64,000 bases of DNA from Anaspis maculata. Lineage: Eukaryota; Arthropoda; Insecta; Coleoptera; Scraptiidae. The position numbers and the translations under genes were made by a program. Shown here piece by piece: positions 46,001 through 55,938 of this stretch. Location of the stretch: contig OX421964.1 of the NCBI GenBank assembly GCA_949128115.1, forward strand, positions 4,798,501 through 4,862,500, given 5' to 3'. Positions within the stretch are counted from its first letter, which is position 1, and each line of letters starts with the position of its first letter. Below the pieces are notes generated by a model, which did not search any database, was not told the DNA's origin, and saw nothing but the letters and a program-made list of their open reading frames with translations.

Positions 46001-46509
46001 AGAGCGGATTTATAATTTTTTACATGTTCTATTCGCTAAGTTGGATACAACTGTCGACTTGCAGCTTGACGTTTCCATCTATAAGGAACCTAAATACCAA
46101 GTATTATTTCGCATATAATTTATTATTTTGACTTTTTACCGCATACAAATTGATAGTCCATATAATCGCATATAGCCGCAAATTTAGTCCATATTTTTGC
46201 ACATAACTGAATATTTGTCACTATTTTGGCCATTTTATCTATATGTGCGAGAAAATCACGGTATTTTTATTTCAAGGAAAAAATAATTTCAATTTTTCGA
46301 AGAACATTTTTTTTTTTACTTAGATAGTCAAAGTTGGTTGGTTGGTTTTACATGTAAATATTGTATTTTTCACTATTCTTGCAGCTTATATCACATATTT
46401 ACTCACATATATTGCTGTATTTGGACATTTTTACCGCATATTTTGATACTTTTTAAGCGCATATAAACTGCATATTTTGGACTTTTTTACCGCATATAAA
46501 TCCGCTCTC
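46001..46509. mobile_element. Short TIR element (509 bp), TA target
   Basis: The terminal repeats GAGAGCGGATTTATA and TATAAATCCGCTCTC are perfect complements, with TA on both sides (45999-46000, 46510-46511). The interior repeats TTTACCGCATA several times (about 46136, 46430, 46488). It is non-coding, hence a MITE. Confidence 0.85.
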
Positions 46510-46511
46510 TA

Positions 46512-47040
46512 CATTAATGTGGAACAAACCATTTTGAGATATCTCAGACTGTTTTTTAAATGTACCCAAAATACAGGTGTTACTCATCATAAAAGTAGGG
46601 ACCTTCCTACTGGGGTGGGCCTAGCAAAAACCTGACTGTTTTATTTTCTTTTGCCAGATATTTATTATTTCTCCGATTCAAGCAAACTCAGTATTACTGA
46701 ATAGCCAAATGAATGGGTTGTGGAAGTCGAATAACACAATGGACAAAACGGTCAAGATTCAAAATGGCGGGGACAAGTGGAAATATACTATTTTTTGAAC
46801 TCGTTCTTCTTTTATAAACGCTCTTGCGATTCTTGCGATGGTAACTACTCTATGGATGGTTTGAGAAAGAACAGATTTTCTCTAACAAACCAAAACAAAA
46901 ACGACCCAAATCGGTTCATCCTGTACAAAGATATAGCGATTTGGAAAAATTTGGTTAATCACCTATTTTATTGATTTGTCTCTTGCCTGCCATTCTCATT
47001 TATTTGCATTTGATTTTTTACTTTTTTTTTGTTATATAGC
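46512..47040. other. No gene recognised
   Basis: AT-rich spacer with short frames only. Confidence 0.4.
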
Positions 47041-48180
47041 GCCCCTTGGACCCCCTAGTGTCACCAGTATTGTTTGAAGCCCTTCGTTTCAGCTCCTTTA
47101 TGTTTTTCCGTGGCTTTCAGAATTCCAGTGAGCCATCTTGTGCCTTTTTGCATTGCTGGAAGCCCCAGTGTGTGTTTCTTGTGCCTGTGTCTTCATCTGA
47201 TATACGGAGTGCTCTCGGACACCCTTGTGTCCGCAAATGTAATTTGGAGCCCTAGTTAGCCCCCTTGTGTTTTTTCATCATCATCAGAATTTCAGTAAGC
47301 CCCCTGCTGCCTTCTTGTAAGCATTTCATGACTTCATATGATATTCGGAGCCCTAATTAGACCACTTATGTTTTTATTGGCTTCAAGAATGGGTACCACT
47401 AAGCCCCCTTTCACCTTCATTTGTTATGAAAGGCTCGATCCATTGGACACCTTTGTGTCTTCAATATCGTTTGAAGCCTTACCGAGCCCCTTTGCATTTT
47501 TCCGTATCACTTGGATCTCTATTGAGCCCCCTTGTGTCCTTAGGTGTCGTTTGTTATGTTTTTTCTTGACTTAAATCTCTTGTGCCTTAATGCGATATAC
47601 GGAGCCCTGTCGGGCTCCCTTCATGTCCGCAAAAGTGGTTTAGAGTCCCAATTAGTCTCCTTATGTTTTTTCATAGATATCAAAATCTCAGTGAACCCCC
47701 TCTCGCCTTCATTTATTACATAAAGCTTCCTTGGGCCCCCTTGTGCCTTCAATATCGCTTGAAGCCCTGCCGATCTCTCCTCACATCTTTTTGTGGCTTT
47801 CGGAGTATTAGTGAACACTTCAAACCTTCACGGGCCTTTTATGTCCTCAAACATATATGAAGCCCTATTCAGCCCCTTTATGATTTTCCCTGGCTCTCAG
47901 AAATCCAGTAATCCCCCTTTTGCTTTCTTGTATTATCCAGAGCTCCCTTTGGCCCCCTTGTTTCTTCAACGTCTTTGGAAGCCTCTAAAATTTTTCCAAG
48001 GGGCTTCCGGAGCATTAGTTAGTAAGTACCTTGTGCCTTCATTTGACTTTGGACACCGACACCTTGTGTCCTCAAGTATAGTATGGAGTCCCCCAGTGAG
48101 CCTTCTTCTGCCTTCGTATGTTATATGAAGCCTCACTGGGCCCCCTTGTGTCTTCAATTCCTGCTGAGCACCCCTGCATT
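47041..48180 (+). repeat. Degenerate GC-rich tandem repeat block
   Basis: Many imperfect units contain GAGCCC or AGCCCC, CTTGTG(T/C)C, and CTTCA(A/T)T. Reverse-oriented relatives lie at 48300-48770 and 62040-62760. The short open frames are not convincing genes. Confidence 0.65.
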
Positions 48181-48299
48181 TTTGCGTGGTTGGCCTGGCG
48201 CGGCGGTGAAATGGACATGACGTCAAACTGTTTCGTGTTAAACCGGCCGCTTTAAACATTCTAAGCATCCAACCAGCCGCGTCAAACCGTCATGTATTC

Positions 48300-48770
48300 G
48301 GTTGACCCCATAGCAGGGCTTCAAAAGACGTTGGAGAAGCAAGGGGACCAAATGGGCTTTGGATAATACGAGAAGGCAAAAAGTGGCTTACTTGAGAGCC
48401 AGGAAAAAAACAAAAAGGAGCTGATTGAGGCTTCATATTCTTTGGAGGACACAAGGGGCCCGATAGAGCTCCAAAATCACATGAAGGCCTGAGATTTTAC
48501 AAATGCTCCGAATGCCACGAAAAGATCAAAAACCATAAGGGGATCAATTAGGGCGCTAAACTGCACTTGCGGACATAAAGGGAGCCCGATTGGGCTCCGA
48601 ATATCGCATTAAGGCACAAGGGATTTACATTGGGGCTTCCAACAACGCAAGAAGGCACAAGGGGCTCACTGGAACTTTGAAAGCCACGAAAAAAACGTAA
48701 GAGGGTTCATCAAGGTTCCAAACGACACATGAAGGCACAAGAGGGCTCAAGAAAGCCGAATGAAACAAAA
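48300..48770 (-). repeat. Degenerate repeat block, inverted orientation
   Basis: This is the same family as 47041-48180 but on the other strand (GGCACAAGGGGCTCACTGGA near 48651; AAGGCACAAGAGGGCTC near 48732). Confidence 0.65.
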
Positions 48771-48979
48771 CAAGTGAGTATGCCTTCACGTGCGTGAGTC
48801 TCAGTAGCGCATTTTCTCGAAGAGGCATATTGTGAACGTAAAGAAATTTGGTTGAAGGAGAAACACCATTCCTTGCCCACTTTCTTCATTCGAAACTCAT
48901 TGTGATATTGTGTTATCAGAATGGGGTACTTGCCAATGAAACAGATTTGAATGGAAATTCGTTCACATATCAATATATT

Positions 48980-49562
48980 TTTTCGTTTGAGGGCGGGAGC
49001 TGGGAGCGGCGACTAATCAACAGTAGTCTATTCCATTCTCTTCCATTTTTAGTCGGCTATCCATATAGCGAAAGAATTAGATCGCTATGTCTTCGGGTTT
49101 ATGTTTTCCATTTATCTCTTATACTTTGAGAGCAGCGTGTGGGGGTGGCAGCATTCAGCAAAGTAACTGTTGCACAGTTTGAGTTAGGAGTTTCTAAATG
49201 TTTAAGGGAATATGACAATCAGTGAAAATTGTGAAAGTTGCATTTTTTGTTTGGGGGCGGGAGCTGGAGGCGGCGACTAATCAAAAGTGGCCTATCTCTT
49301 CCCATTTTTAATCAGCTATCTATATAGCGGAACAATTAGATCGCTATGTCTTCAGGGTTATGTTTTACATTTATCTCTTACTTTGGGGGCGGCGTGTGGG
49401 AGCGGCAGAGTTTGGCAAAGAAATTCTTCCACAGTTTGAGTTGGGAGTTTATCTATGTTTGAGGTAACATTAACATCCAAATCAGTGAAAATTGTTGAAA
49501 GTTGCACTTTTTTTATTTTGGGGGTGGGAGTTGGAGGCGGCGCCATTTCAAAGGTAGCCTAT
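48980..49562 (+). repeat. ~265-bp tandem array, left part
   Basis: Units begin near 48990, 49253 and 49520 (GGGCGGGAGCTGGAGGCGGC-like) and carry ATAGCGAAAGAATTAGATCG and TTTGAGTTGGGAGTTT-like blocks. The third unit is cut at 49562 by the virus-like element and resumes at 60738. Confidence 0.85.
49557..49562 (+). other. 6-bp target-site duplication, left copy
   Basis: GCCTAT stands immediately left of the element end AGTAGGGTAAG. The identical GCCTAT is at 60738-60743. Six base pairs is the usual Polinton/Maverick duplication length. Confidence 0.93.
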
Positions 49563-50982
49563 AGTAGGGTAAGATAGCCGGTTCTGGGACCTCCTCCTCC
49601 TCCTCCTCCTCCTCCTCCTCCTCCTCCTCCTCCTCCTCCTCCTCCTCCTCCTCCTCCTCCTCCTCCTCCTCCTCATCCTCCTCCTCCTCCTCCTCCTCCT
49701 CCTCCTCCTCCTCCTCCTCCTCAGAGACATAGGGGAAAGTGGGCTAACCTGAGCTGACCCGAGTATGTAGGGGAGAGTTGGAAAATTTAGGATACAAAAT
49801 GGCGGCCTGACAGATGTCACCTGTCAACTGTCACCTGTCAGCTGTACATAGGGAAAAGTGGGCTAACCTGAGCCGACCCGAGTTTGTAGGGGAGAGTTGG
49901 GAAATTCAGAATACAAAATGGTGGCCTGTCAACTGTCACCTATCAACTGTCATTTGTCAGCTGTCAACTATCACTTCTCAGCTTTCAACTGTCCTGTCAC
50001 TTTGCATAGCTGCGCCATCCATGGATCGAATTTCTAACTATTGCCACCTGTCAAATGTCACTTGTCAGCTAGCAGAGCTACGCCATCTATTGATTGAATT
50101 TTCAACTGATCTCAGAACTGTCAGCTCGTGCCTGTCATATGTCATCAGCTACCAGAGATGTGGCATCTATGGATCGAATTTCCAACTAATCTCACAACTA
50201 TCAGCTCCCACCTATCACATGGCAGCGGTCAAAGATGCGCCGCCTATGGGTCGAGTTTCTAACTGATCTAACAGATGATAGCTCAAGGGCCCAAGGTCAT
50301 TGCATGTCACCTGCCACAACTGCCGGCTGTCAGAAATGTCACTCGACGTCATCTGGCGGTGGACTTTCGAGGCGATGCTGTCGAAGCTCTCAGTAGACTC
50401 TTACGTGATGCGACACCTGACGACTAGAGATTGTAGAATGTCTCATCTAGCGACGGACTTCTAGTGGAAGGTCTACCAGATGATATATTTTCATCATTTT
50501 CACTCCGGCAATAGGTATATGTTCATCAGTGTAATCAGTAACCACCAATCTCGAGAAATATTGTGATGGCTCGCGCGAAACTAGCGTCATACACCCGAAA
50601 TCGCGTCTACCTACAACTTCCGACTCATCTATTGAACGTCTCGCGTCGAGCATCATCTGCACGGAAAGTCTCAAAGTAGATATCAGCAAGGCAAGCTGTC
50701 ATCTAGCGTAGAGGTCTCAGAGCTGCCATGGCGCTATCTTTCCTTCATGTAAAACAGTAAAACATCCGTTGGAATCATACGACGACGATGAGGATGTTGT
50801 CCTGTTACATACATGTTCGCAGTTAACCTATGCGGGATAGCTACCTCACTATTTATAAATACACCATATTCATCAGTAGATCATCAGTCCAATGCTGATC
50901 GCTAAAGAAGGTAGTGGTTTGATGAATAGCGCAATAAATAACTTACCATTTGAGCTACACGTGCCAGGATATCAATATCTAG
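49563..50982 (+). repeat. Left TIR of the virus-like element
   Basis: It is the complement of 59176-60737. In order it carries the terminus, a (TCC)n tract, two ~120-bp direct repeats (GGGAAAGTGGGCTAACCTGA ... ATACAAAATGG), a zone of CTGTCAACTGTCACC-like short repeats, and the upstream region and first 30 codons of the PLA2 gene. Open frames such as 49814-50266 occur in both TIRs and look like by-products of the short repeats. Confidence 0.92.
49592..49720 (+). repeat. (TCC)n microsatellite in left TIR
   Basis: Nearly pure CTC/TCC triplets with one interruption (CTCATCC). The complementary tract in the right TIR is longer (about 60500-60710). Confidence 0.97.
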
Positions 50983-51836
50983 GACCTGGAACTAAATTAG
51001 CAAAACGTTTGAGTCGAGGTGACCCTGGCATCAACGAATTGGACCGGGCGGCTAAGGACCACGACATTGCCTATTCAAAATCGAAAAAATTGAGCGATCG
51101 GCATATAGCCGATGAAATTCTTCAAGAGAAGGCCTGGAAGCGGGTTAAATCTAAGGACGCTACATTTGGTGAGAAAGCGACGGCCTGGATTGTCACCAAC
51201 GTTATGAAAGTTAAGCGCAAATTGGGCATGGGGATCGCAGCGAAGAGAAGGATGGTTGATGAAAACAGTTCGATGGCTGCTGCTATGAAGAGGCTTGAAA
51301 GAGCTGAAACACCCGTGAAAAGGGGGAAAGGCGTAAAGCGTGTGAGGGAGACGACCACCTTGCGCAAAAAATTGAGTAAGACTAGGAAGTATGTGAAACC
51401 ATCTCGTTCAGGCGGTGCGCTGAAGATTCCATTCCGCAAGGCATTACTCGACCCTCTGAAGCGATATTCCAAGCGCATTGAAGATGATGAAGATGTGAGA
51501 AACATATCGGAGAAATCACTTGAAGTAGCACGTCGACTCATTAAAAACGTGGGAGGGCGCAAGCGCATTAGAATACCGCGGGTAATGCCGGTGCCAAAGA
51601 TTGGTGGATTTCTACCACTGATTCCCCTATTCGCAGCCCTATCAGCAGTTGGAGGCCTGACTGGTGGTGCAGCCGGTATTGCCAAGACTGTACTAGAGGC
51701 TAGAAGTGCTCAGAAGAGGTTGGATGAGGCCGAGCGGCATAATAAGCATATGGAGGCTATAGCATTAGGCAAGGGACTCTATCTGAAAAAGCATGGATCC
51801 GGACTCAGACTTTTTTACAACCAGTCAAAAAACTGA
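50892..51836 (+). CDS. Phospholipase A2-like virion protein with hydrophobic C-terminal segment
   Basis: This 314-aa protein starts inside the left TIR. Residues ~23-65 contain the two hallmarks of the parvovirus VP1-type PLA2: the calcium-loop motif YLGPG and the catalytic HD dyad with tyrosine in DRAAKDHDIAYSKS. In parvoviruses this enzyme cleaves endosomal membrane lipids during entry; a similar role here is inference. The middle is strongly basic (many K/R clusters). Residues ~235-270 form a hydrophobic Gly/Ala-rich stretch (GGFLPLIPLFAALSAVGGL), possibly membrane-active. LTGG|A within it fits the (M/I/L)xGG|x adenain cleavage pattern, so the neighbouring protease might process it. No stop or frameshift. 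Its TGA overlaps the next ATG (TGATG). Confidence 0.85.
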   Translation: MLIAKEGSGLMNSAINNLPFELHVPGYQYLGPGTKLAKRLSRGDPGINELDRAAKDHDIAYSKSKKLSDRHIADEILQEKAWKRVKSKDATFGEKATAWIVTNVMKVKRKLGMGIAAKRRMVDENSSMAAAMKRLERAETPVKRGKGVKRVRETTTLRKKLSKTRKYVKPSRSGGALKIPFRKALLDPLKRYSKRIEDDEDVRNISEKSLEVARRLIKNVGGRKRIRIPRVMPVPKIGGFLPLIPLFAALSAVGGLTGGAAGIAKTVLEARSAQKRLDEAERHNKHMEAIALGKGLYLKKHGSGLRLFYNQSKN

Positions 51837-52213
51837 TGGAGATGCTGCCCAGGAGAGCCCTGACTGACAGTGACATCCTAAAGTTTGCCAGGGTGTTTGA
51901 AATACCACATTTTCGAGGGGTGTTTATGCGGAATGAACTAAATGATCTGAAGCCACCGCATAAGTATGAAACGGCAATTGTGAATCTGGATTCGACGATC
52001 GGTGCTGGAACACATTGGGTGGCATATATGAAGCGTGAAGATAAAATATACTACTTTGACAGTTTCGGTGATTTGACACCTCCAATGGAACTTATAAGAT
52101 ACTTTGGCGATAAAAATTATAAAATATTTTTCAATTATGATAGATATCAAAAATGTAATACATTCAATTGTGGACACCTATGTATGGAATTCCTTCTCAA
52201 TAAAATGTTGTAA
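51836..52213 (+). CDS. Adenain-like cysteine protease
   Basis: This 125-aa protein has the layout of adenovirus/Polinton maturation proteases (C5/ULP1-like fold). The catalytic His60 is in GTHWVAY, the acidic residue Asp75 in YYFDSFGD, Gln105 in YQKC and the nucleophile Cys112 in FNCGHLC. It is shorter than adenain (~200 aa) but holds the whole catalytic set. The family cuts capsid and core precursors at Gly-rich sites during virion maturation. Its ATG overlaps the PLA2 stop by one base, so translation is probably coupled. The frame is intact. Confidence 0.88.
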   Translation: MEMLPRRALTDSDILKFARVFEIPHFRGVFMRNELNDLKPPHKYETAIVNLDSTIGAGTHWVAYMKREDKIYYFDSFGDLTPPMELIRYFGDKNYKIFFNYDRYQKCNTFNCGHLCMEFLLNKML

Positions 52214-52276
52214 TCTGAATTATTTCTGTCAGTTATTTATCGAACATTCTCCCTTCCTGATGTAAACGGCACTATC

Positions 52277-53039
52277 ATGTCAACTCCTGCTACCGAGGTG
52301 GGTGATGATGATGAGGAGGAGGCTGAATATGATGATGCTGTGACTGAGCTTGAGCAGACATCTCCGCTCAGCGCATTCAACTTCAGATTTAATTCAAACA
52401 GCCCGCTGGGGGTACAATTGATGGGGCTGCATGATTCATCCGATCGAAATAGCATAGATAGGACTTATGGGCCAAGTGTTATCAAACCTTGCTGCGAGTA
52501 TCAGTTGAGTGAAACCAGATTAAGAATCTGCGAGAGAACGCCCGACATTATCTCCATAGGGATGAGTCGATCTGATGAGGCGCGTAGGTTTAGAGGAACA
52601 CCTGGGATATATGAGCTGATATTTCTGATCTGATGAGGCGCGTAGGTTTAGAGAAATCCCTGGGATATATGAGCTGATATTCCTAAGATATCCTTGAGAG
52701 TATACGCGAATCGATGCTCGTCAATATGGTAAAATATTGAAGCTGACCAATGCGGCCAGAGTTGGGGCATCTTCCACAGGTCGAATTATGGGTAATAAAC
52801 GATATAGCTCAATGAAAATTATTGAACCATTACCAAGTGCTGCGGCCTACAGGGGCTCGGGAACGAGATATTCACAATATACCGAGAGTCCGGTAGAAAT
52901 TAGGTACTGGAATGACCCCAATGAATTAGTGAGAAGACTTGTTCGTCTCCACGCATCTCGCGGAGCCGGTAATAGTGCATGTGAGGTCGAAAGAATTCCA
53001 ATTGAATCGACATTACGCAAAGCTGGAATAATATATTAA
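52277..53039 (+). pseudogene. Broken element gene with C-terminal module shared with the 56.2-kb gene
   Basis: The first part (52277-52633) begins with an acidic stretch (EVGDDDEEEAEYDDAV) and continues to a GIYELIFL motif. A 58-bp direct duplication (52570-52627 and 52628-52685) shifts the frame, and a TGA at 52695-52697 adds a second lesion. The rest is open again to 53039. The final ~43 residues (YWNDPNELVRRLVRL ... RIPIESTLRKAGIIY) resemble the C-terminus of the DNA-binding protein at 56203-57516. I recognise this as a protein type associated with Polinton-like elements but know no function. It sits between protease and fibre-like gene and is probably inactive in this copy. Confidence 0.65.
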
Positions 53040-53044
53040 AGTTG

Positions 53045-53402
53045 ATGGCTGAAGTACACCTCACATCGATCATGTCAATTGACAAGTTCGGACGTGCATC
53101 GCATGTGACGAGGACTACGAACACCGCTACATCCAGTCATATATCAACCTCATTATAAGCTTACGGCTGACGGTGGCATCGATTGGGACAATCGTCGACT
53201 AATTGGTGTCGAGTACCTCAAGGCGGATCAGGACTGTGCTACAAATAAGTTTGTTGAAGATTACACGGGGAAATTTTTAGTTGAACTGCGACGGGGAGTG
53301 GAGGGGAAACTTGATGGCATACCATCACTGATTGAGAACATTATCATAGGCAACGGGATTCGATATGAAAGAGAGTGCAATCAACATGAATCACCCTGCT
53401 GA
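53045..53402 (+). pseudogene. Broken small gene, possible fibre- or virion-associated protein
   Basis: A 37-codon frame from the ATG at 53045 contains MSIDKFGRASH and stops at 53156-53158. An open frame in another phase (53160-53402) has LIGVEYLKADQDCATNKF, a layout resembling repeats of phage/virus fibre-like proteins, and runs into the integrase start. The two halves look like one gene split by a frameshift. The function is tentative. Confidence 0.4.
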
Positions 53403-54311
53403 AAAAGTTGAGCTGATCAATGAGCTGTTCAGGCCAGCGATTCGAAAATTCAGACGATGTCGTACAATCATAAAGGGGCTAGACGATCTATGGCAAGTGG
53501 ATTTGGCTGAATTTCGCGAGTATAGCAAAAGTAATCGCAACCATAATTATGTGCTAGTGGTGATTGACTGTTTTTCAAAGTTCCTATGGACAAGACCCTT
53601 GAAGACTAAGAGTGCAGGGAAAGTGTGCGCTGCAATGGCCGATATATTGCAAAACTCTAATGGTAGGATTCCAAAACACTTGCAGACTGATCAGGGTACT
53701 GAATTTTTCAATAAACAGTTCAATGCTTTAATGCGAAAATATGGAATTAATCATTATAATACATATAGTGTAATTAAAGCATCGATGGCTGAACGTGTCA
53801 TTAGAACTTTGAAATCTCGATTATACAAGGCATTCACACTTCATGCTACCCATAATTGGATTGATGATCTATTAGATGGAAGCACGAGTGAATATAATGA
53901 CACCAAGCATCGTACAACTGGATTGAAGCCAAATTTGATTAATAGGCGGAATGCTGCCAGAGTCCTACGAGACTCGTACACTCATTTGAAGAAATTTGGG
54001 AAAACTAAATTTGCAGTTGGTGATACGGTTCGGGTTAGCAAGTGTAAGCATCTATTTGAGAAAGGCTATACCCCGAATTGTTCAAAATCTCAAAAGTGAA
54101 TCCCACCACAGATCCGCCGACATATTTACTAGACGATCTTAAAGGGGATCCAATCAAGGGCCGCTTCTATACTGAGGAGTTGCAGCACACAAATCATCCT
54201 GAAATTTACCTGGTTGAAAAGGTCTTGAAGAGGAGGGGCTCTAGAATTTATGTCAAGTGGCTGGGCATGCCCGACTGCGGCTGGGTTCAGTCTGAAGACG
54301 TACTGAACTGA
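53365..54311 (+). pseudogene. DDE integrase + chromodomain, frameshifted
   Basis: This is the retroviral-type integrase of Polintons (related to the worm protein F54H12.3). The main frame (53365-54099, 244 aa) has the catalytic triad Asp46 (DLWQVDLAEF), Asp109 (LQTDQGTEFF) and Glu143 (SMAERVIRTLKS). After FEKGYTPN the frame is lost near 54080-54100 and resumes in another phase (54078-54311) as the domain normally fused to it: a chromodomain (EIYLVEKVLKRRGSRIYVKW, then WVQSEDVLN). The enzyme joins element ends to the target with a 6-bp stagger, matching the GCCTAT duplication. The core is intact but the chromodomain is uncoupled, so targeting would be lost in this copy. Confidence 0.9.
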
Positions 54312-54413
54312 GAACTGAGATCGTCAGTCGCAGTTGAAACCTGTCCGAGAAAAGTCATCATCACGATCATCACCATCAAAAGCATTCACAATAGTTACTA
54401 CAGCTAAGAAGAG

Positions 54414-55196
54414 ATGATGATGTTTAGCCAAGAAGATGCAAGGCGTACTTCCAGCCTCGATAGCCCGTCAGGGGATAGCAAAGTGTATCAGCCCCCATCT
54501 AATGATGTGGTGATCAACATCGAACCTGGCAGCGGTGAGGATGTCTGTGGCAATGGTGCTCCACTGACTTCCCTCAACCAGCTGATGAATAGATATGATG
54601 AAGCTATTCGAATGGAGCGAGAATTGACATATCAGTCAGTTCTGAATGGTGTGCATACAAAGATCGCTGTCGGATTCAGCCATGTCAGAGGATATTTGCC
54701 AACGATTAGTGTAACATCATTGGCAGAGTCTACCACTGTATCGTTCCTGTCACATGAATGGAATGAGTTCATGAACGTCCTGCGTCAGCCCAGTGCAACG
54801 AGTTCGGTCATTTATGAAAATTTCTCTGTCAAATTCGATGGTGATAAGCCGTTATACATATACAGTAGAGGGGAGACAATTCATTTAACAAGTGATTTCA
54901 TCGATGAAATCACTGCAATGTCACCGCTACTTCTATACCGGATGAAGATTTTGCATGAAATGAAGTTCAACGATTTCTATAATACCTTCTTGAGAACTGT
55001 TGGAGCTGTATTGGATGAACGCCGACGCTCGCCCCCATCAATAGCCGTCATCGTTGATGCTGCTGCAGCGCGTGAATTTATGGAACGATTACTATATAAC
55101 TTTGATACATCACAGCAAGTTTCATGTATGCTGGAGTGTATTCAATTCCACTATCGTACTATTTTATGTGACATAGAATCTCTATGCCGCGCCTAG
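54414..55196 (+). CDS. Unrecognised 260-aa element protein
   Basis: The frame is intact, directly downstream of the integrase on the same strand. It has a Ser/Asp/Pro-rich N-terminus (~60 aa), a probable beta-rich middle (~residues 80-165, with FLSHEWNEFMNVL and YIYSRGETIHLTSDF) and a helical C-terminal half ending in DIESLCRA. The middle faintly recalls a PC4-like ssDNA-binding fold; the position would also suit a minor virion protein. Neither is established. An AATAAA lies about 45 bp after the stop (55241-55246). Confidence 0.6.
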   Translation: MMMFSQEDARRTSSLDSPSGDSKVYQPPSNDVVINIEPGSGEDVCGNGAPLTSLNQLMNRYDEAIRMERELTYQSVLNGVHTKIAVGFSHVRGYLPTISVTSLAESTTVSFLSHEWNEFMNVLRQPSATSSVIYENFSVKFDGDKPLYIYSRGETIHLTSDFIDEITAMSPLLLYRMKILHEMKFNDFYNTFLRTVGAVLDERRRSPPSIAVIVDAAAAREFMERLLYNFDTSQQVSCMLECIQFHYRTILCDIESLCRA

Positions 55197-55240
55197 ATGT
55201 TTAAGTATATTTATGTATTACATATTTAGATAGGTACTAC

Positions 55241-55246
55241 AATAAA
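55241..55246 (+). terminator. Poly(A) signal after the 260-aa gene
   Basis: AATAAA lies ~45 bp downstream of the stop at 55196, in AT-rich sequence. Confidence 0.5.
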
Positions 55247-55438
55247 TAATTATCAAATGACGTTCATCTTTTTTTTTTGCCATGTCTATCTCAGATACAC
55301 TATAATAATTAATAACCATTGTAATAATGCTAAACTAGTGGTGTCGAAAGCCTTAGCGCCCCACTTATACCGACAACCTGGCGTCCCAGGCATATCGACA
55401 ACCTTCAGCGTCCCACCCATGGGGAAGAGGTGAGTCAC

Positions 55439-55750
55439 GCCGACTAACTTAGTGTCCCAATCATGCCGACTAACTTAGTGTCCCACCCATGCCGACTAAC
55501 TTAATGTCCCACCCATGCCGACTAACTTAGTGTCCCACCCATGCCGACTTACTTAGTGTCCCACCCATGCCGACTAACTTAGTGTCCCATCCATGCCGAC
55601 TAACTAAGTGTCCCACCCATGCCGACTAACTTAGTGTCCCACCCATGCCGACTAACTAAGTGTCCCATCCATGCCGACTAACTTAGTGTCTCACTCATGC
55701 CGACTAACCTAGTGTCCCACTCATGCCGACTAACTTAGTGTCCCACTCAT
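55439..55750 (+). repeat. 26-bp tandem array, 12 units
   Basis: Units begin GCCGACTAACTTAGTGTCCC followed by a CACCCAT-type end. Twelve exact 26-bp steps run from 55439 with few substitutions. Degenerate units flank it on both sides (about 55370-55420 and 55751-55790). It lies in the only long non-coding gap of the element. Confidence 0.95.
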
Positions 55751-55868
55751 GCCGACCAACAAACCAACTTAACGTACCACGCATACCGACAACATCCTCT
55801 ATCACGAAATCCAACCCGGGGATATCATTTAGCTGAAAAATCGCCCTTCAAAGACGACACAACGGCCA

Positions 55869-55938
55869 GACTATAGCGGGAATCGAACCCGCAACCTCCG
55901 AATCACAGGTGGATACTGACCACCTGTACTACGGGGTC
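55869..55938 (-). tRNA. tRNA-like sequence (degenerate or pseudo-tRNA)
   Basis: Read on the minus strand, a perfect T-arm (GCGGG TTCGATT CCCGC) contains the Pol III B-box GGTTCGATTCC. Upstream is an A-box/D-arm-like TAGTACAGGTGGTCAGTA. The anticodon-loop candidate is CTGTGAT (GTG, would be His), with only about three of five stem pairs, and only the outer three acceptor pairs form. It is therefore probably a decayed tRNA or a tRNA-derived Pol III promoter, not a working tRNA. It is unusual cargo for a Polinton. Confidence 0.55.

Noticed and set aside
49814..50266. 150-codon ORF repeated in both TIRs (also 59956-60408)
   Set aside because: It arises from short CTGTCAACTGTCACC-like repeats. 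It has no domain, and its presence in both ends is explained by the TIR.
55439..55750. 26-bp array as a CRISPR
   Set aside because: The units are contiguous without spacers, and the genome is eukaryotic.
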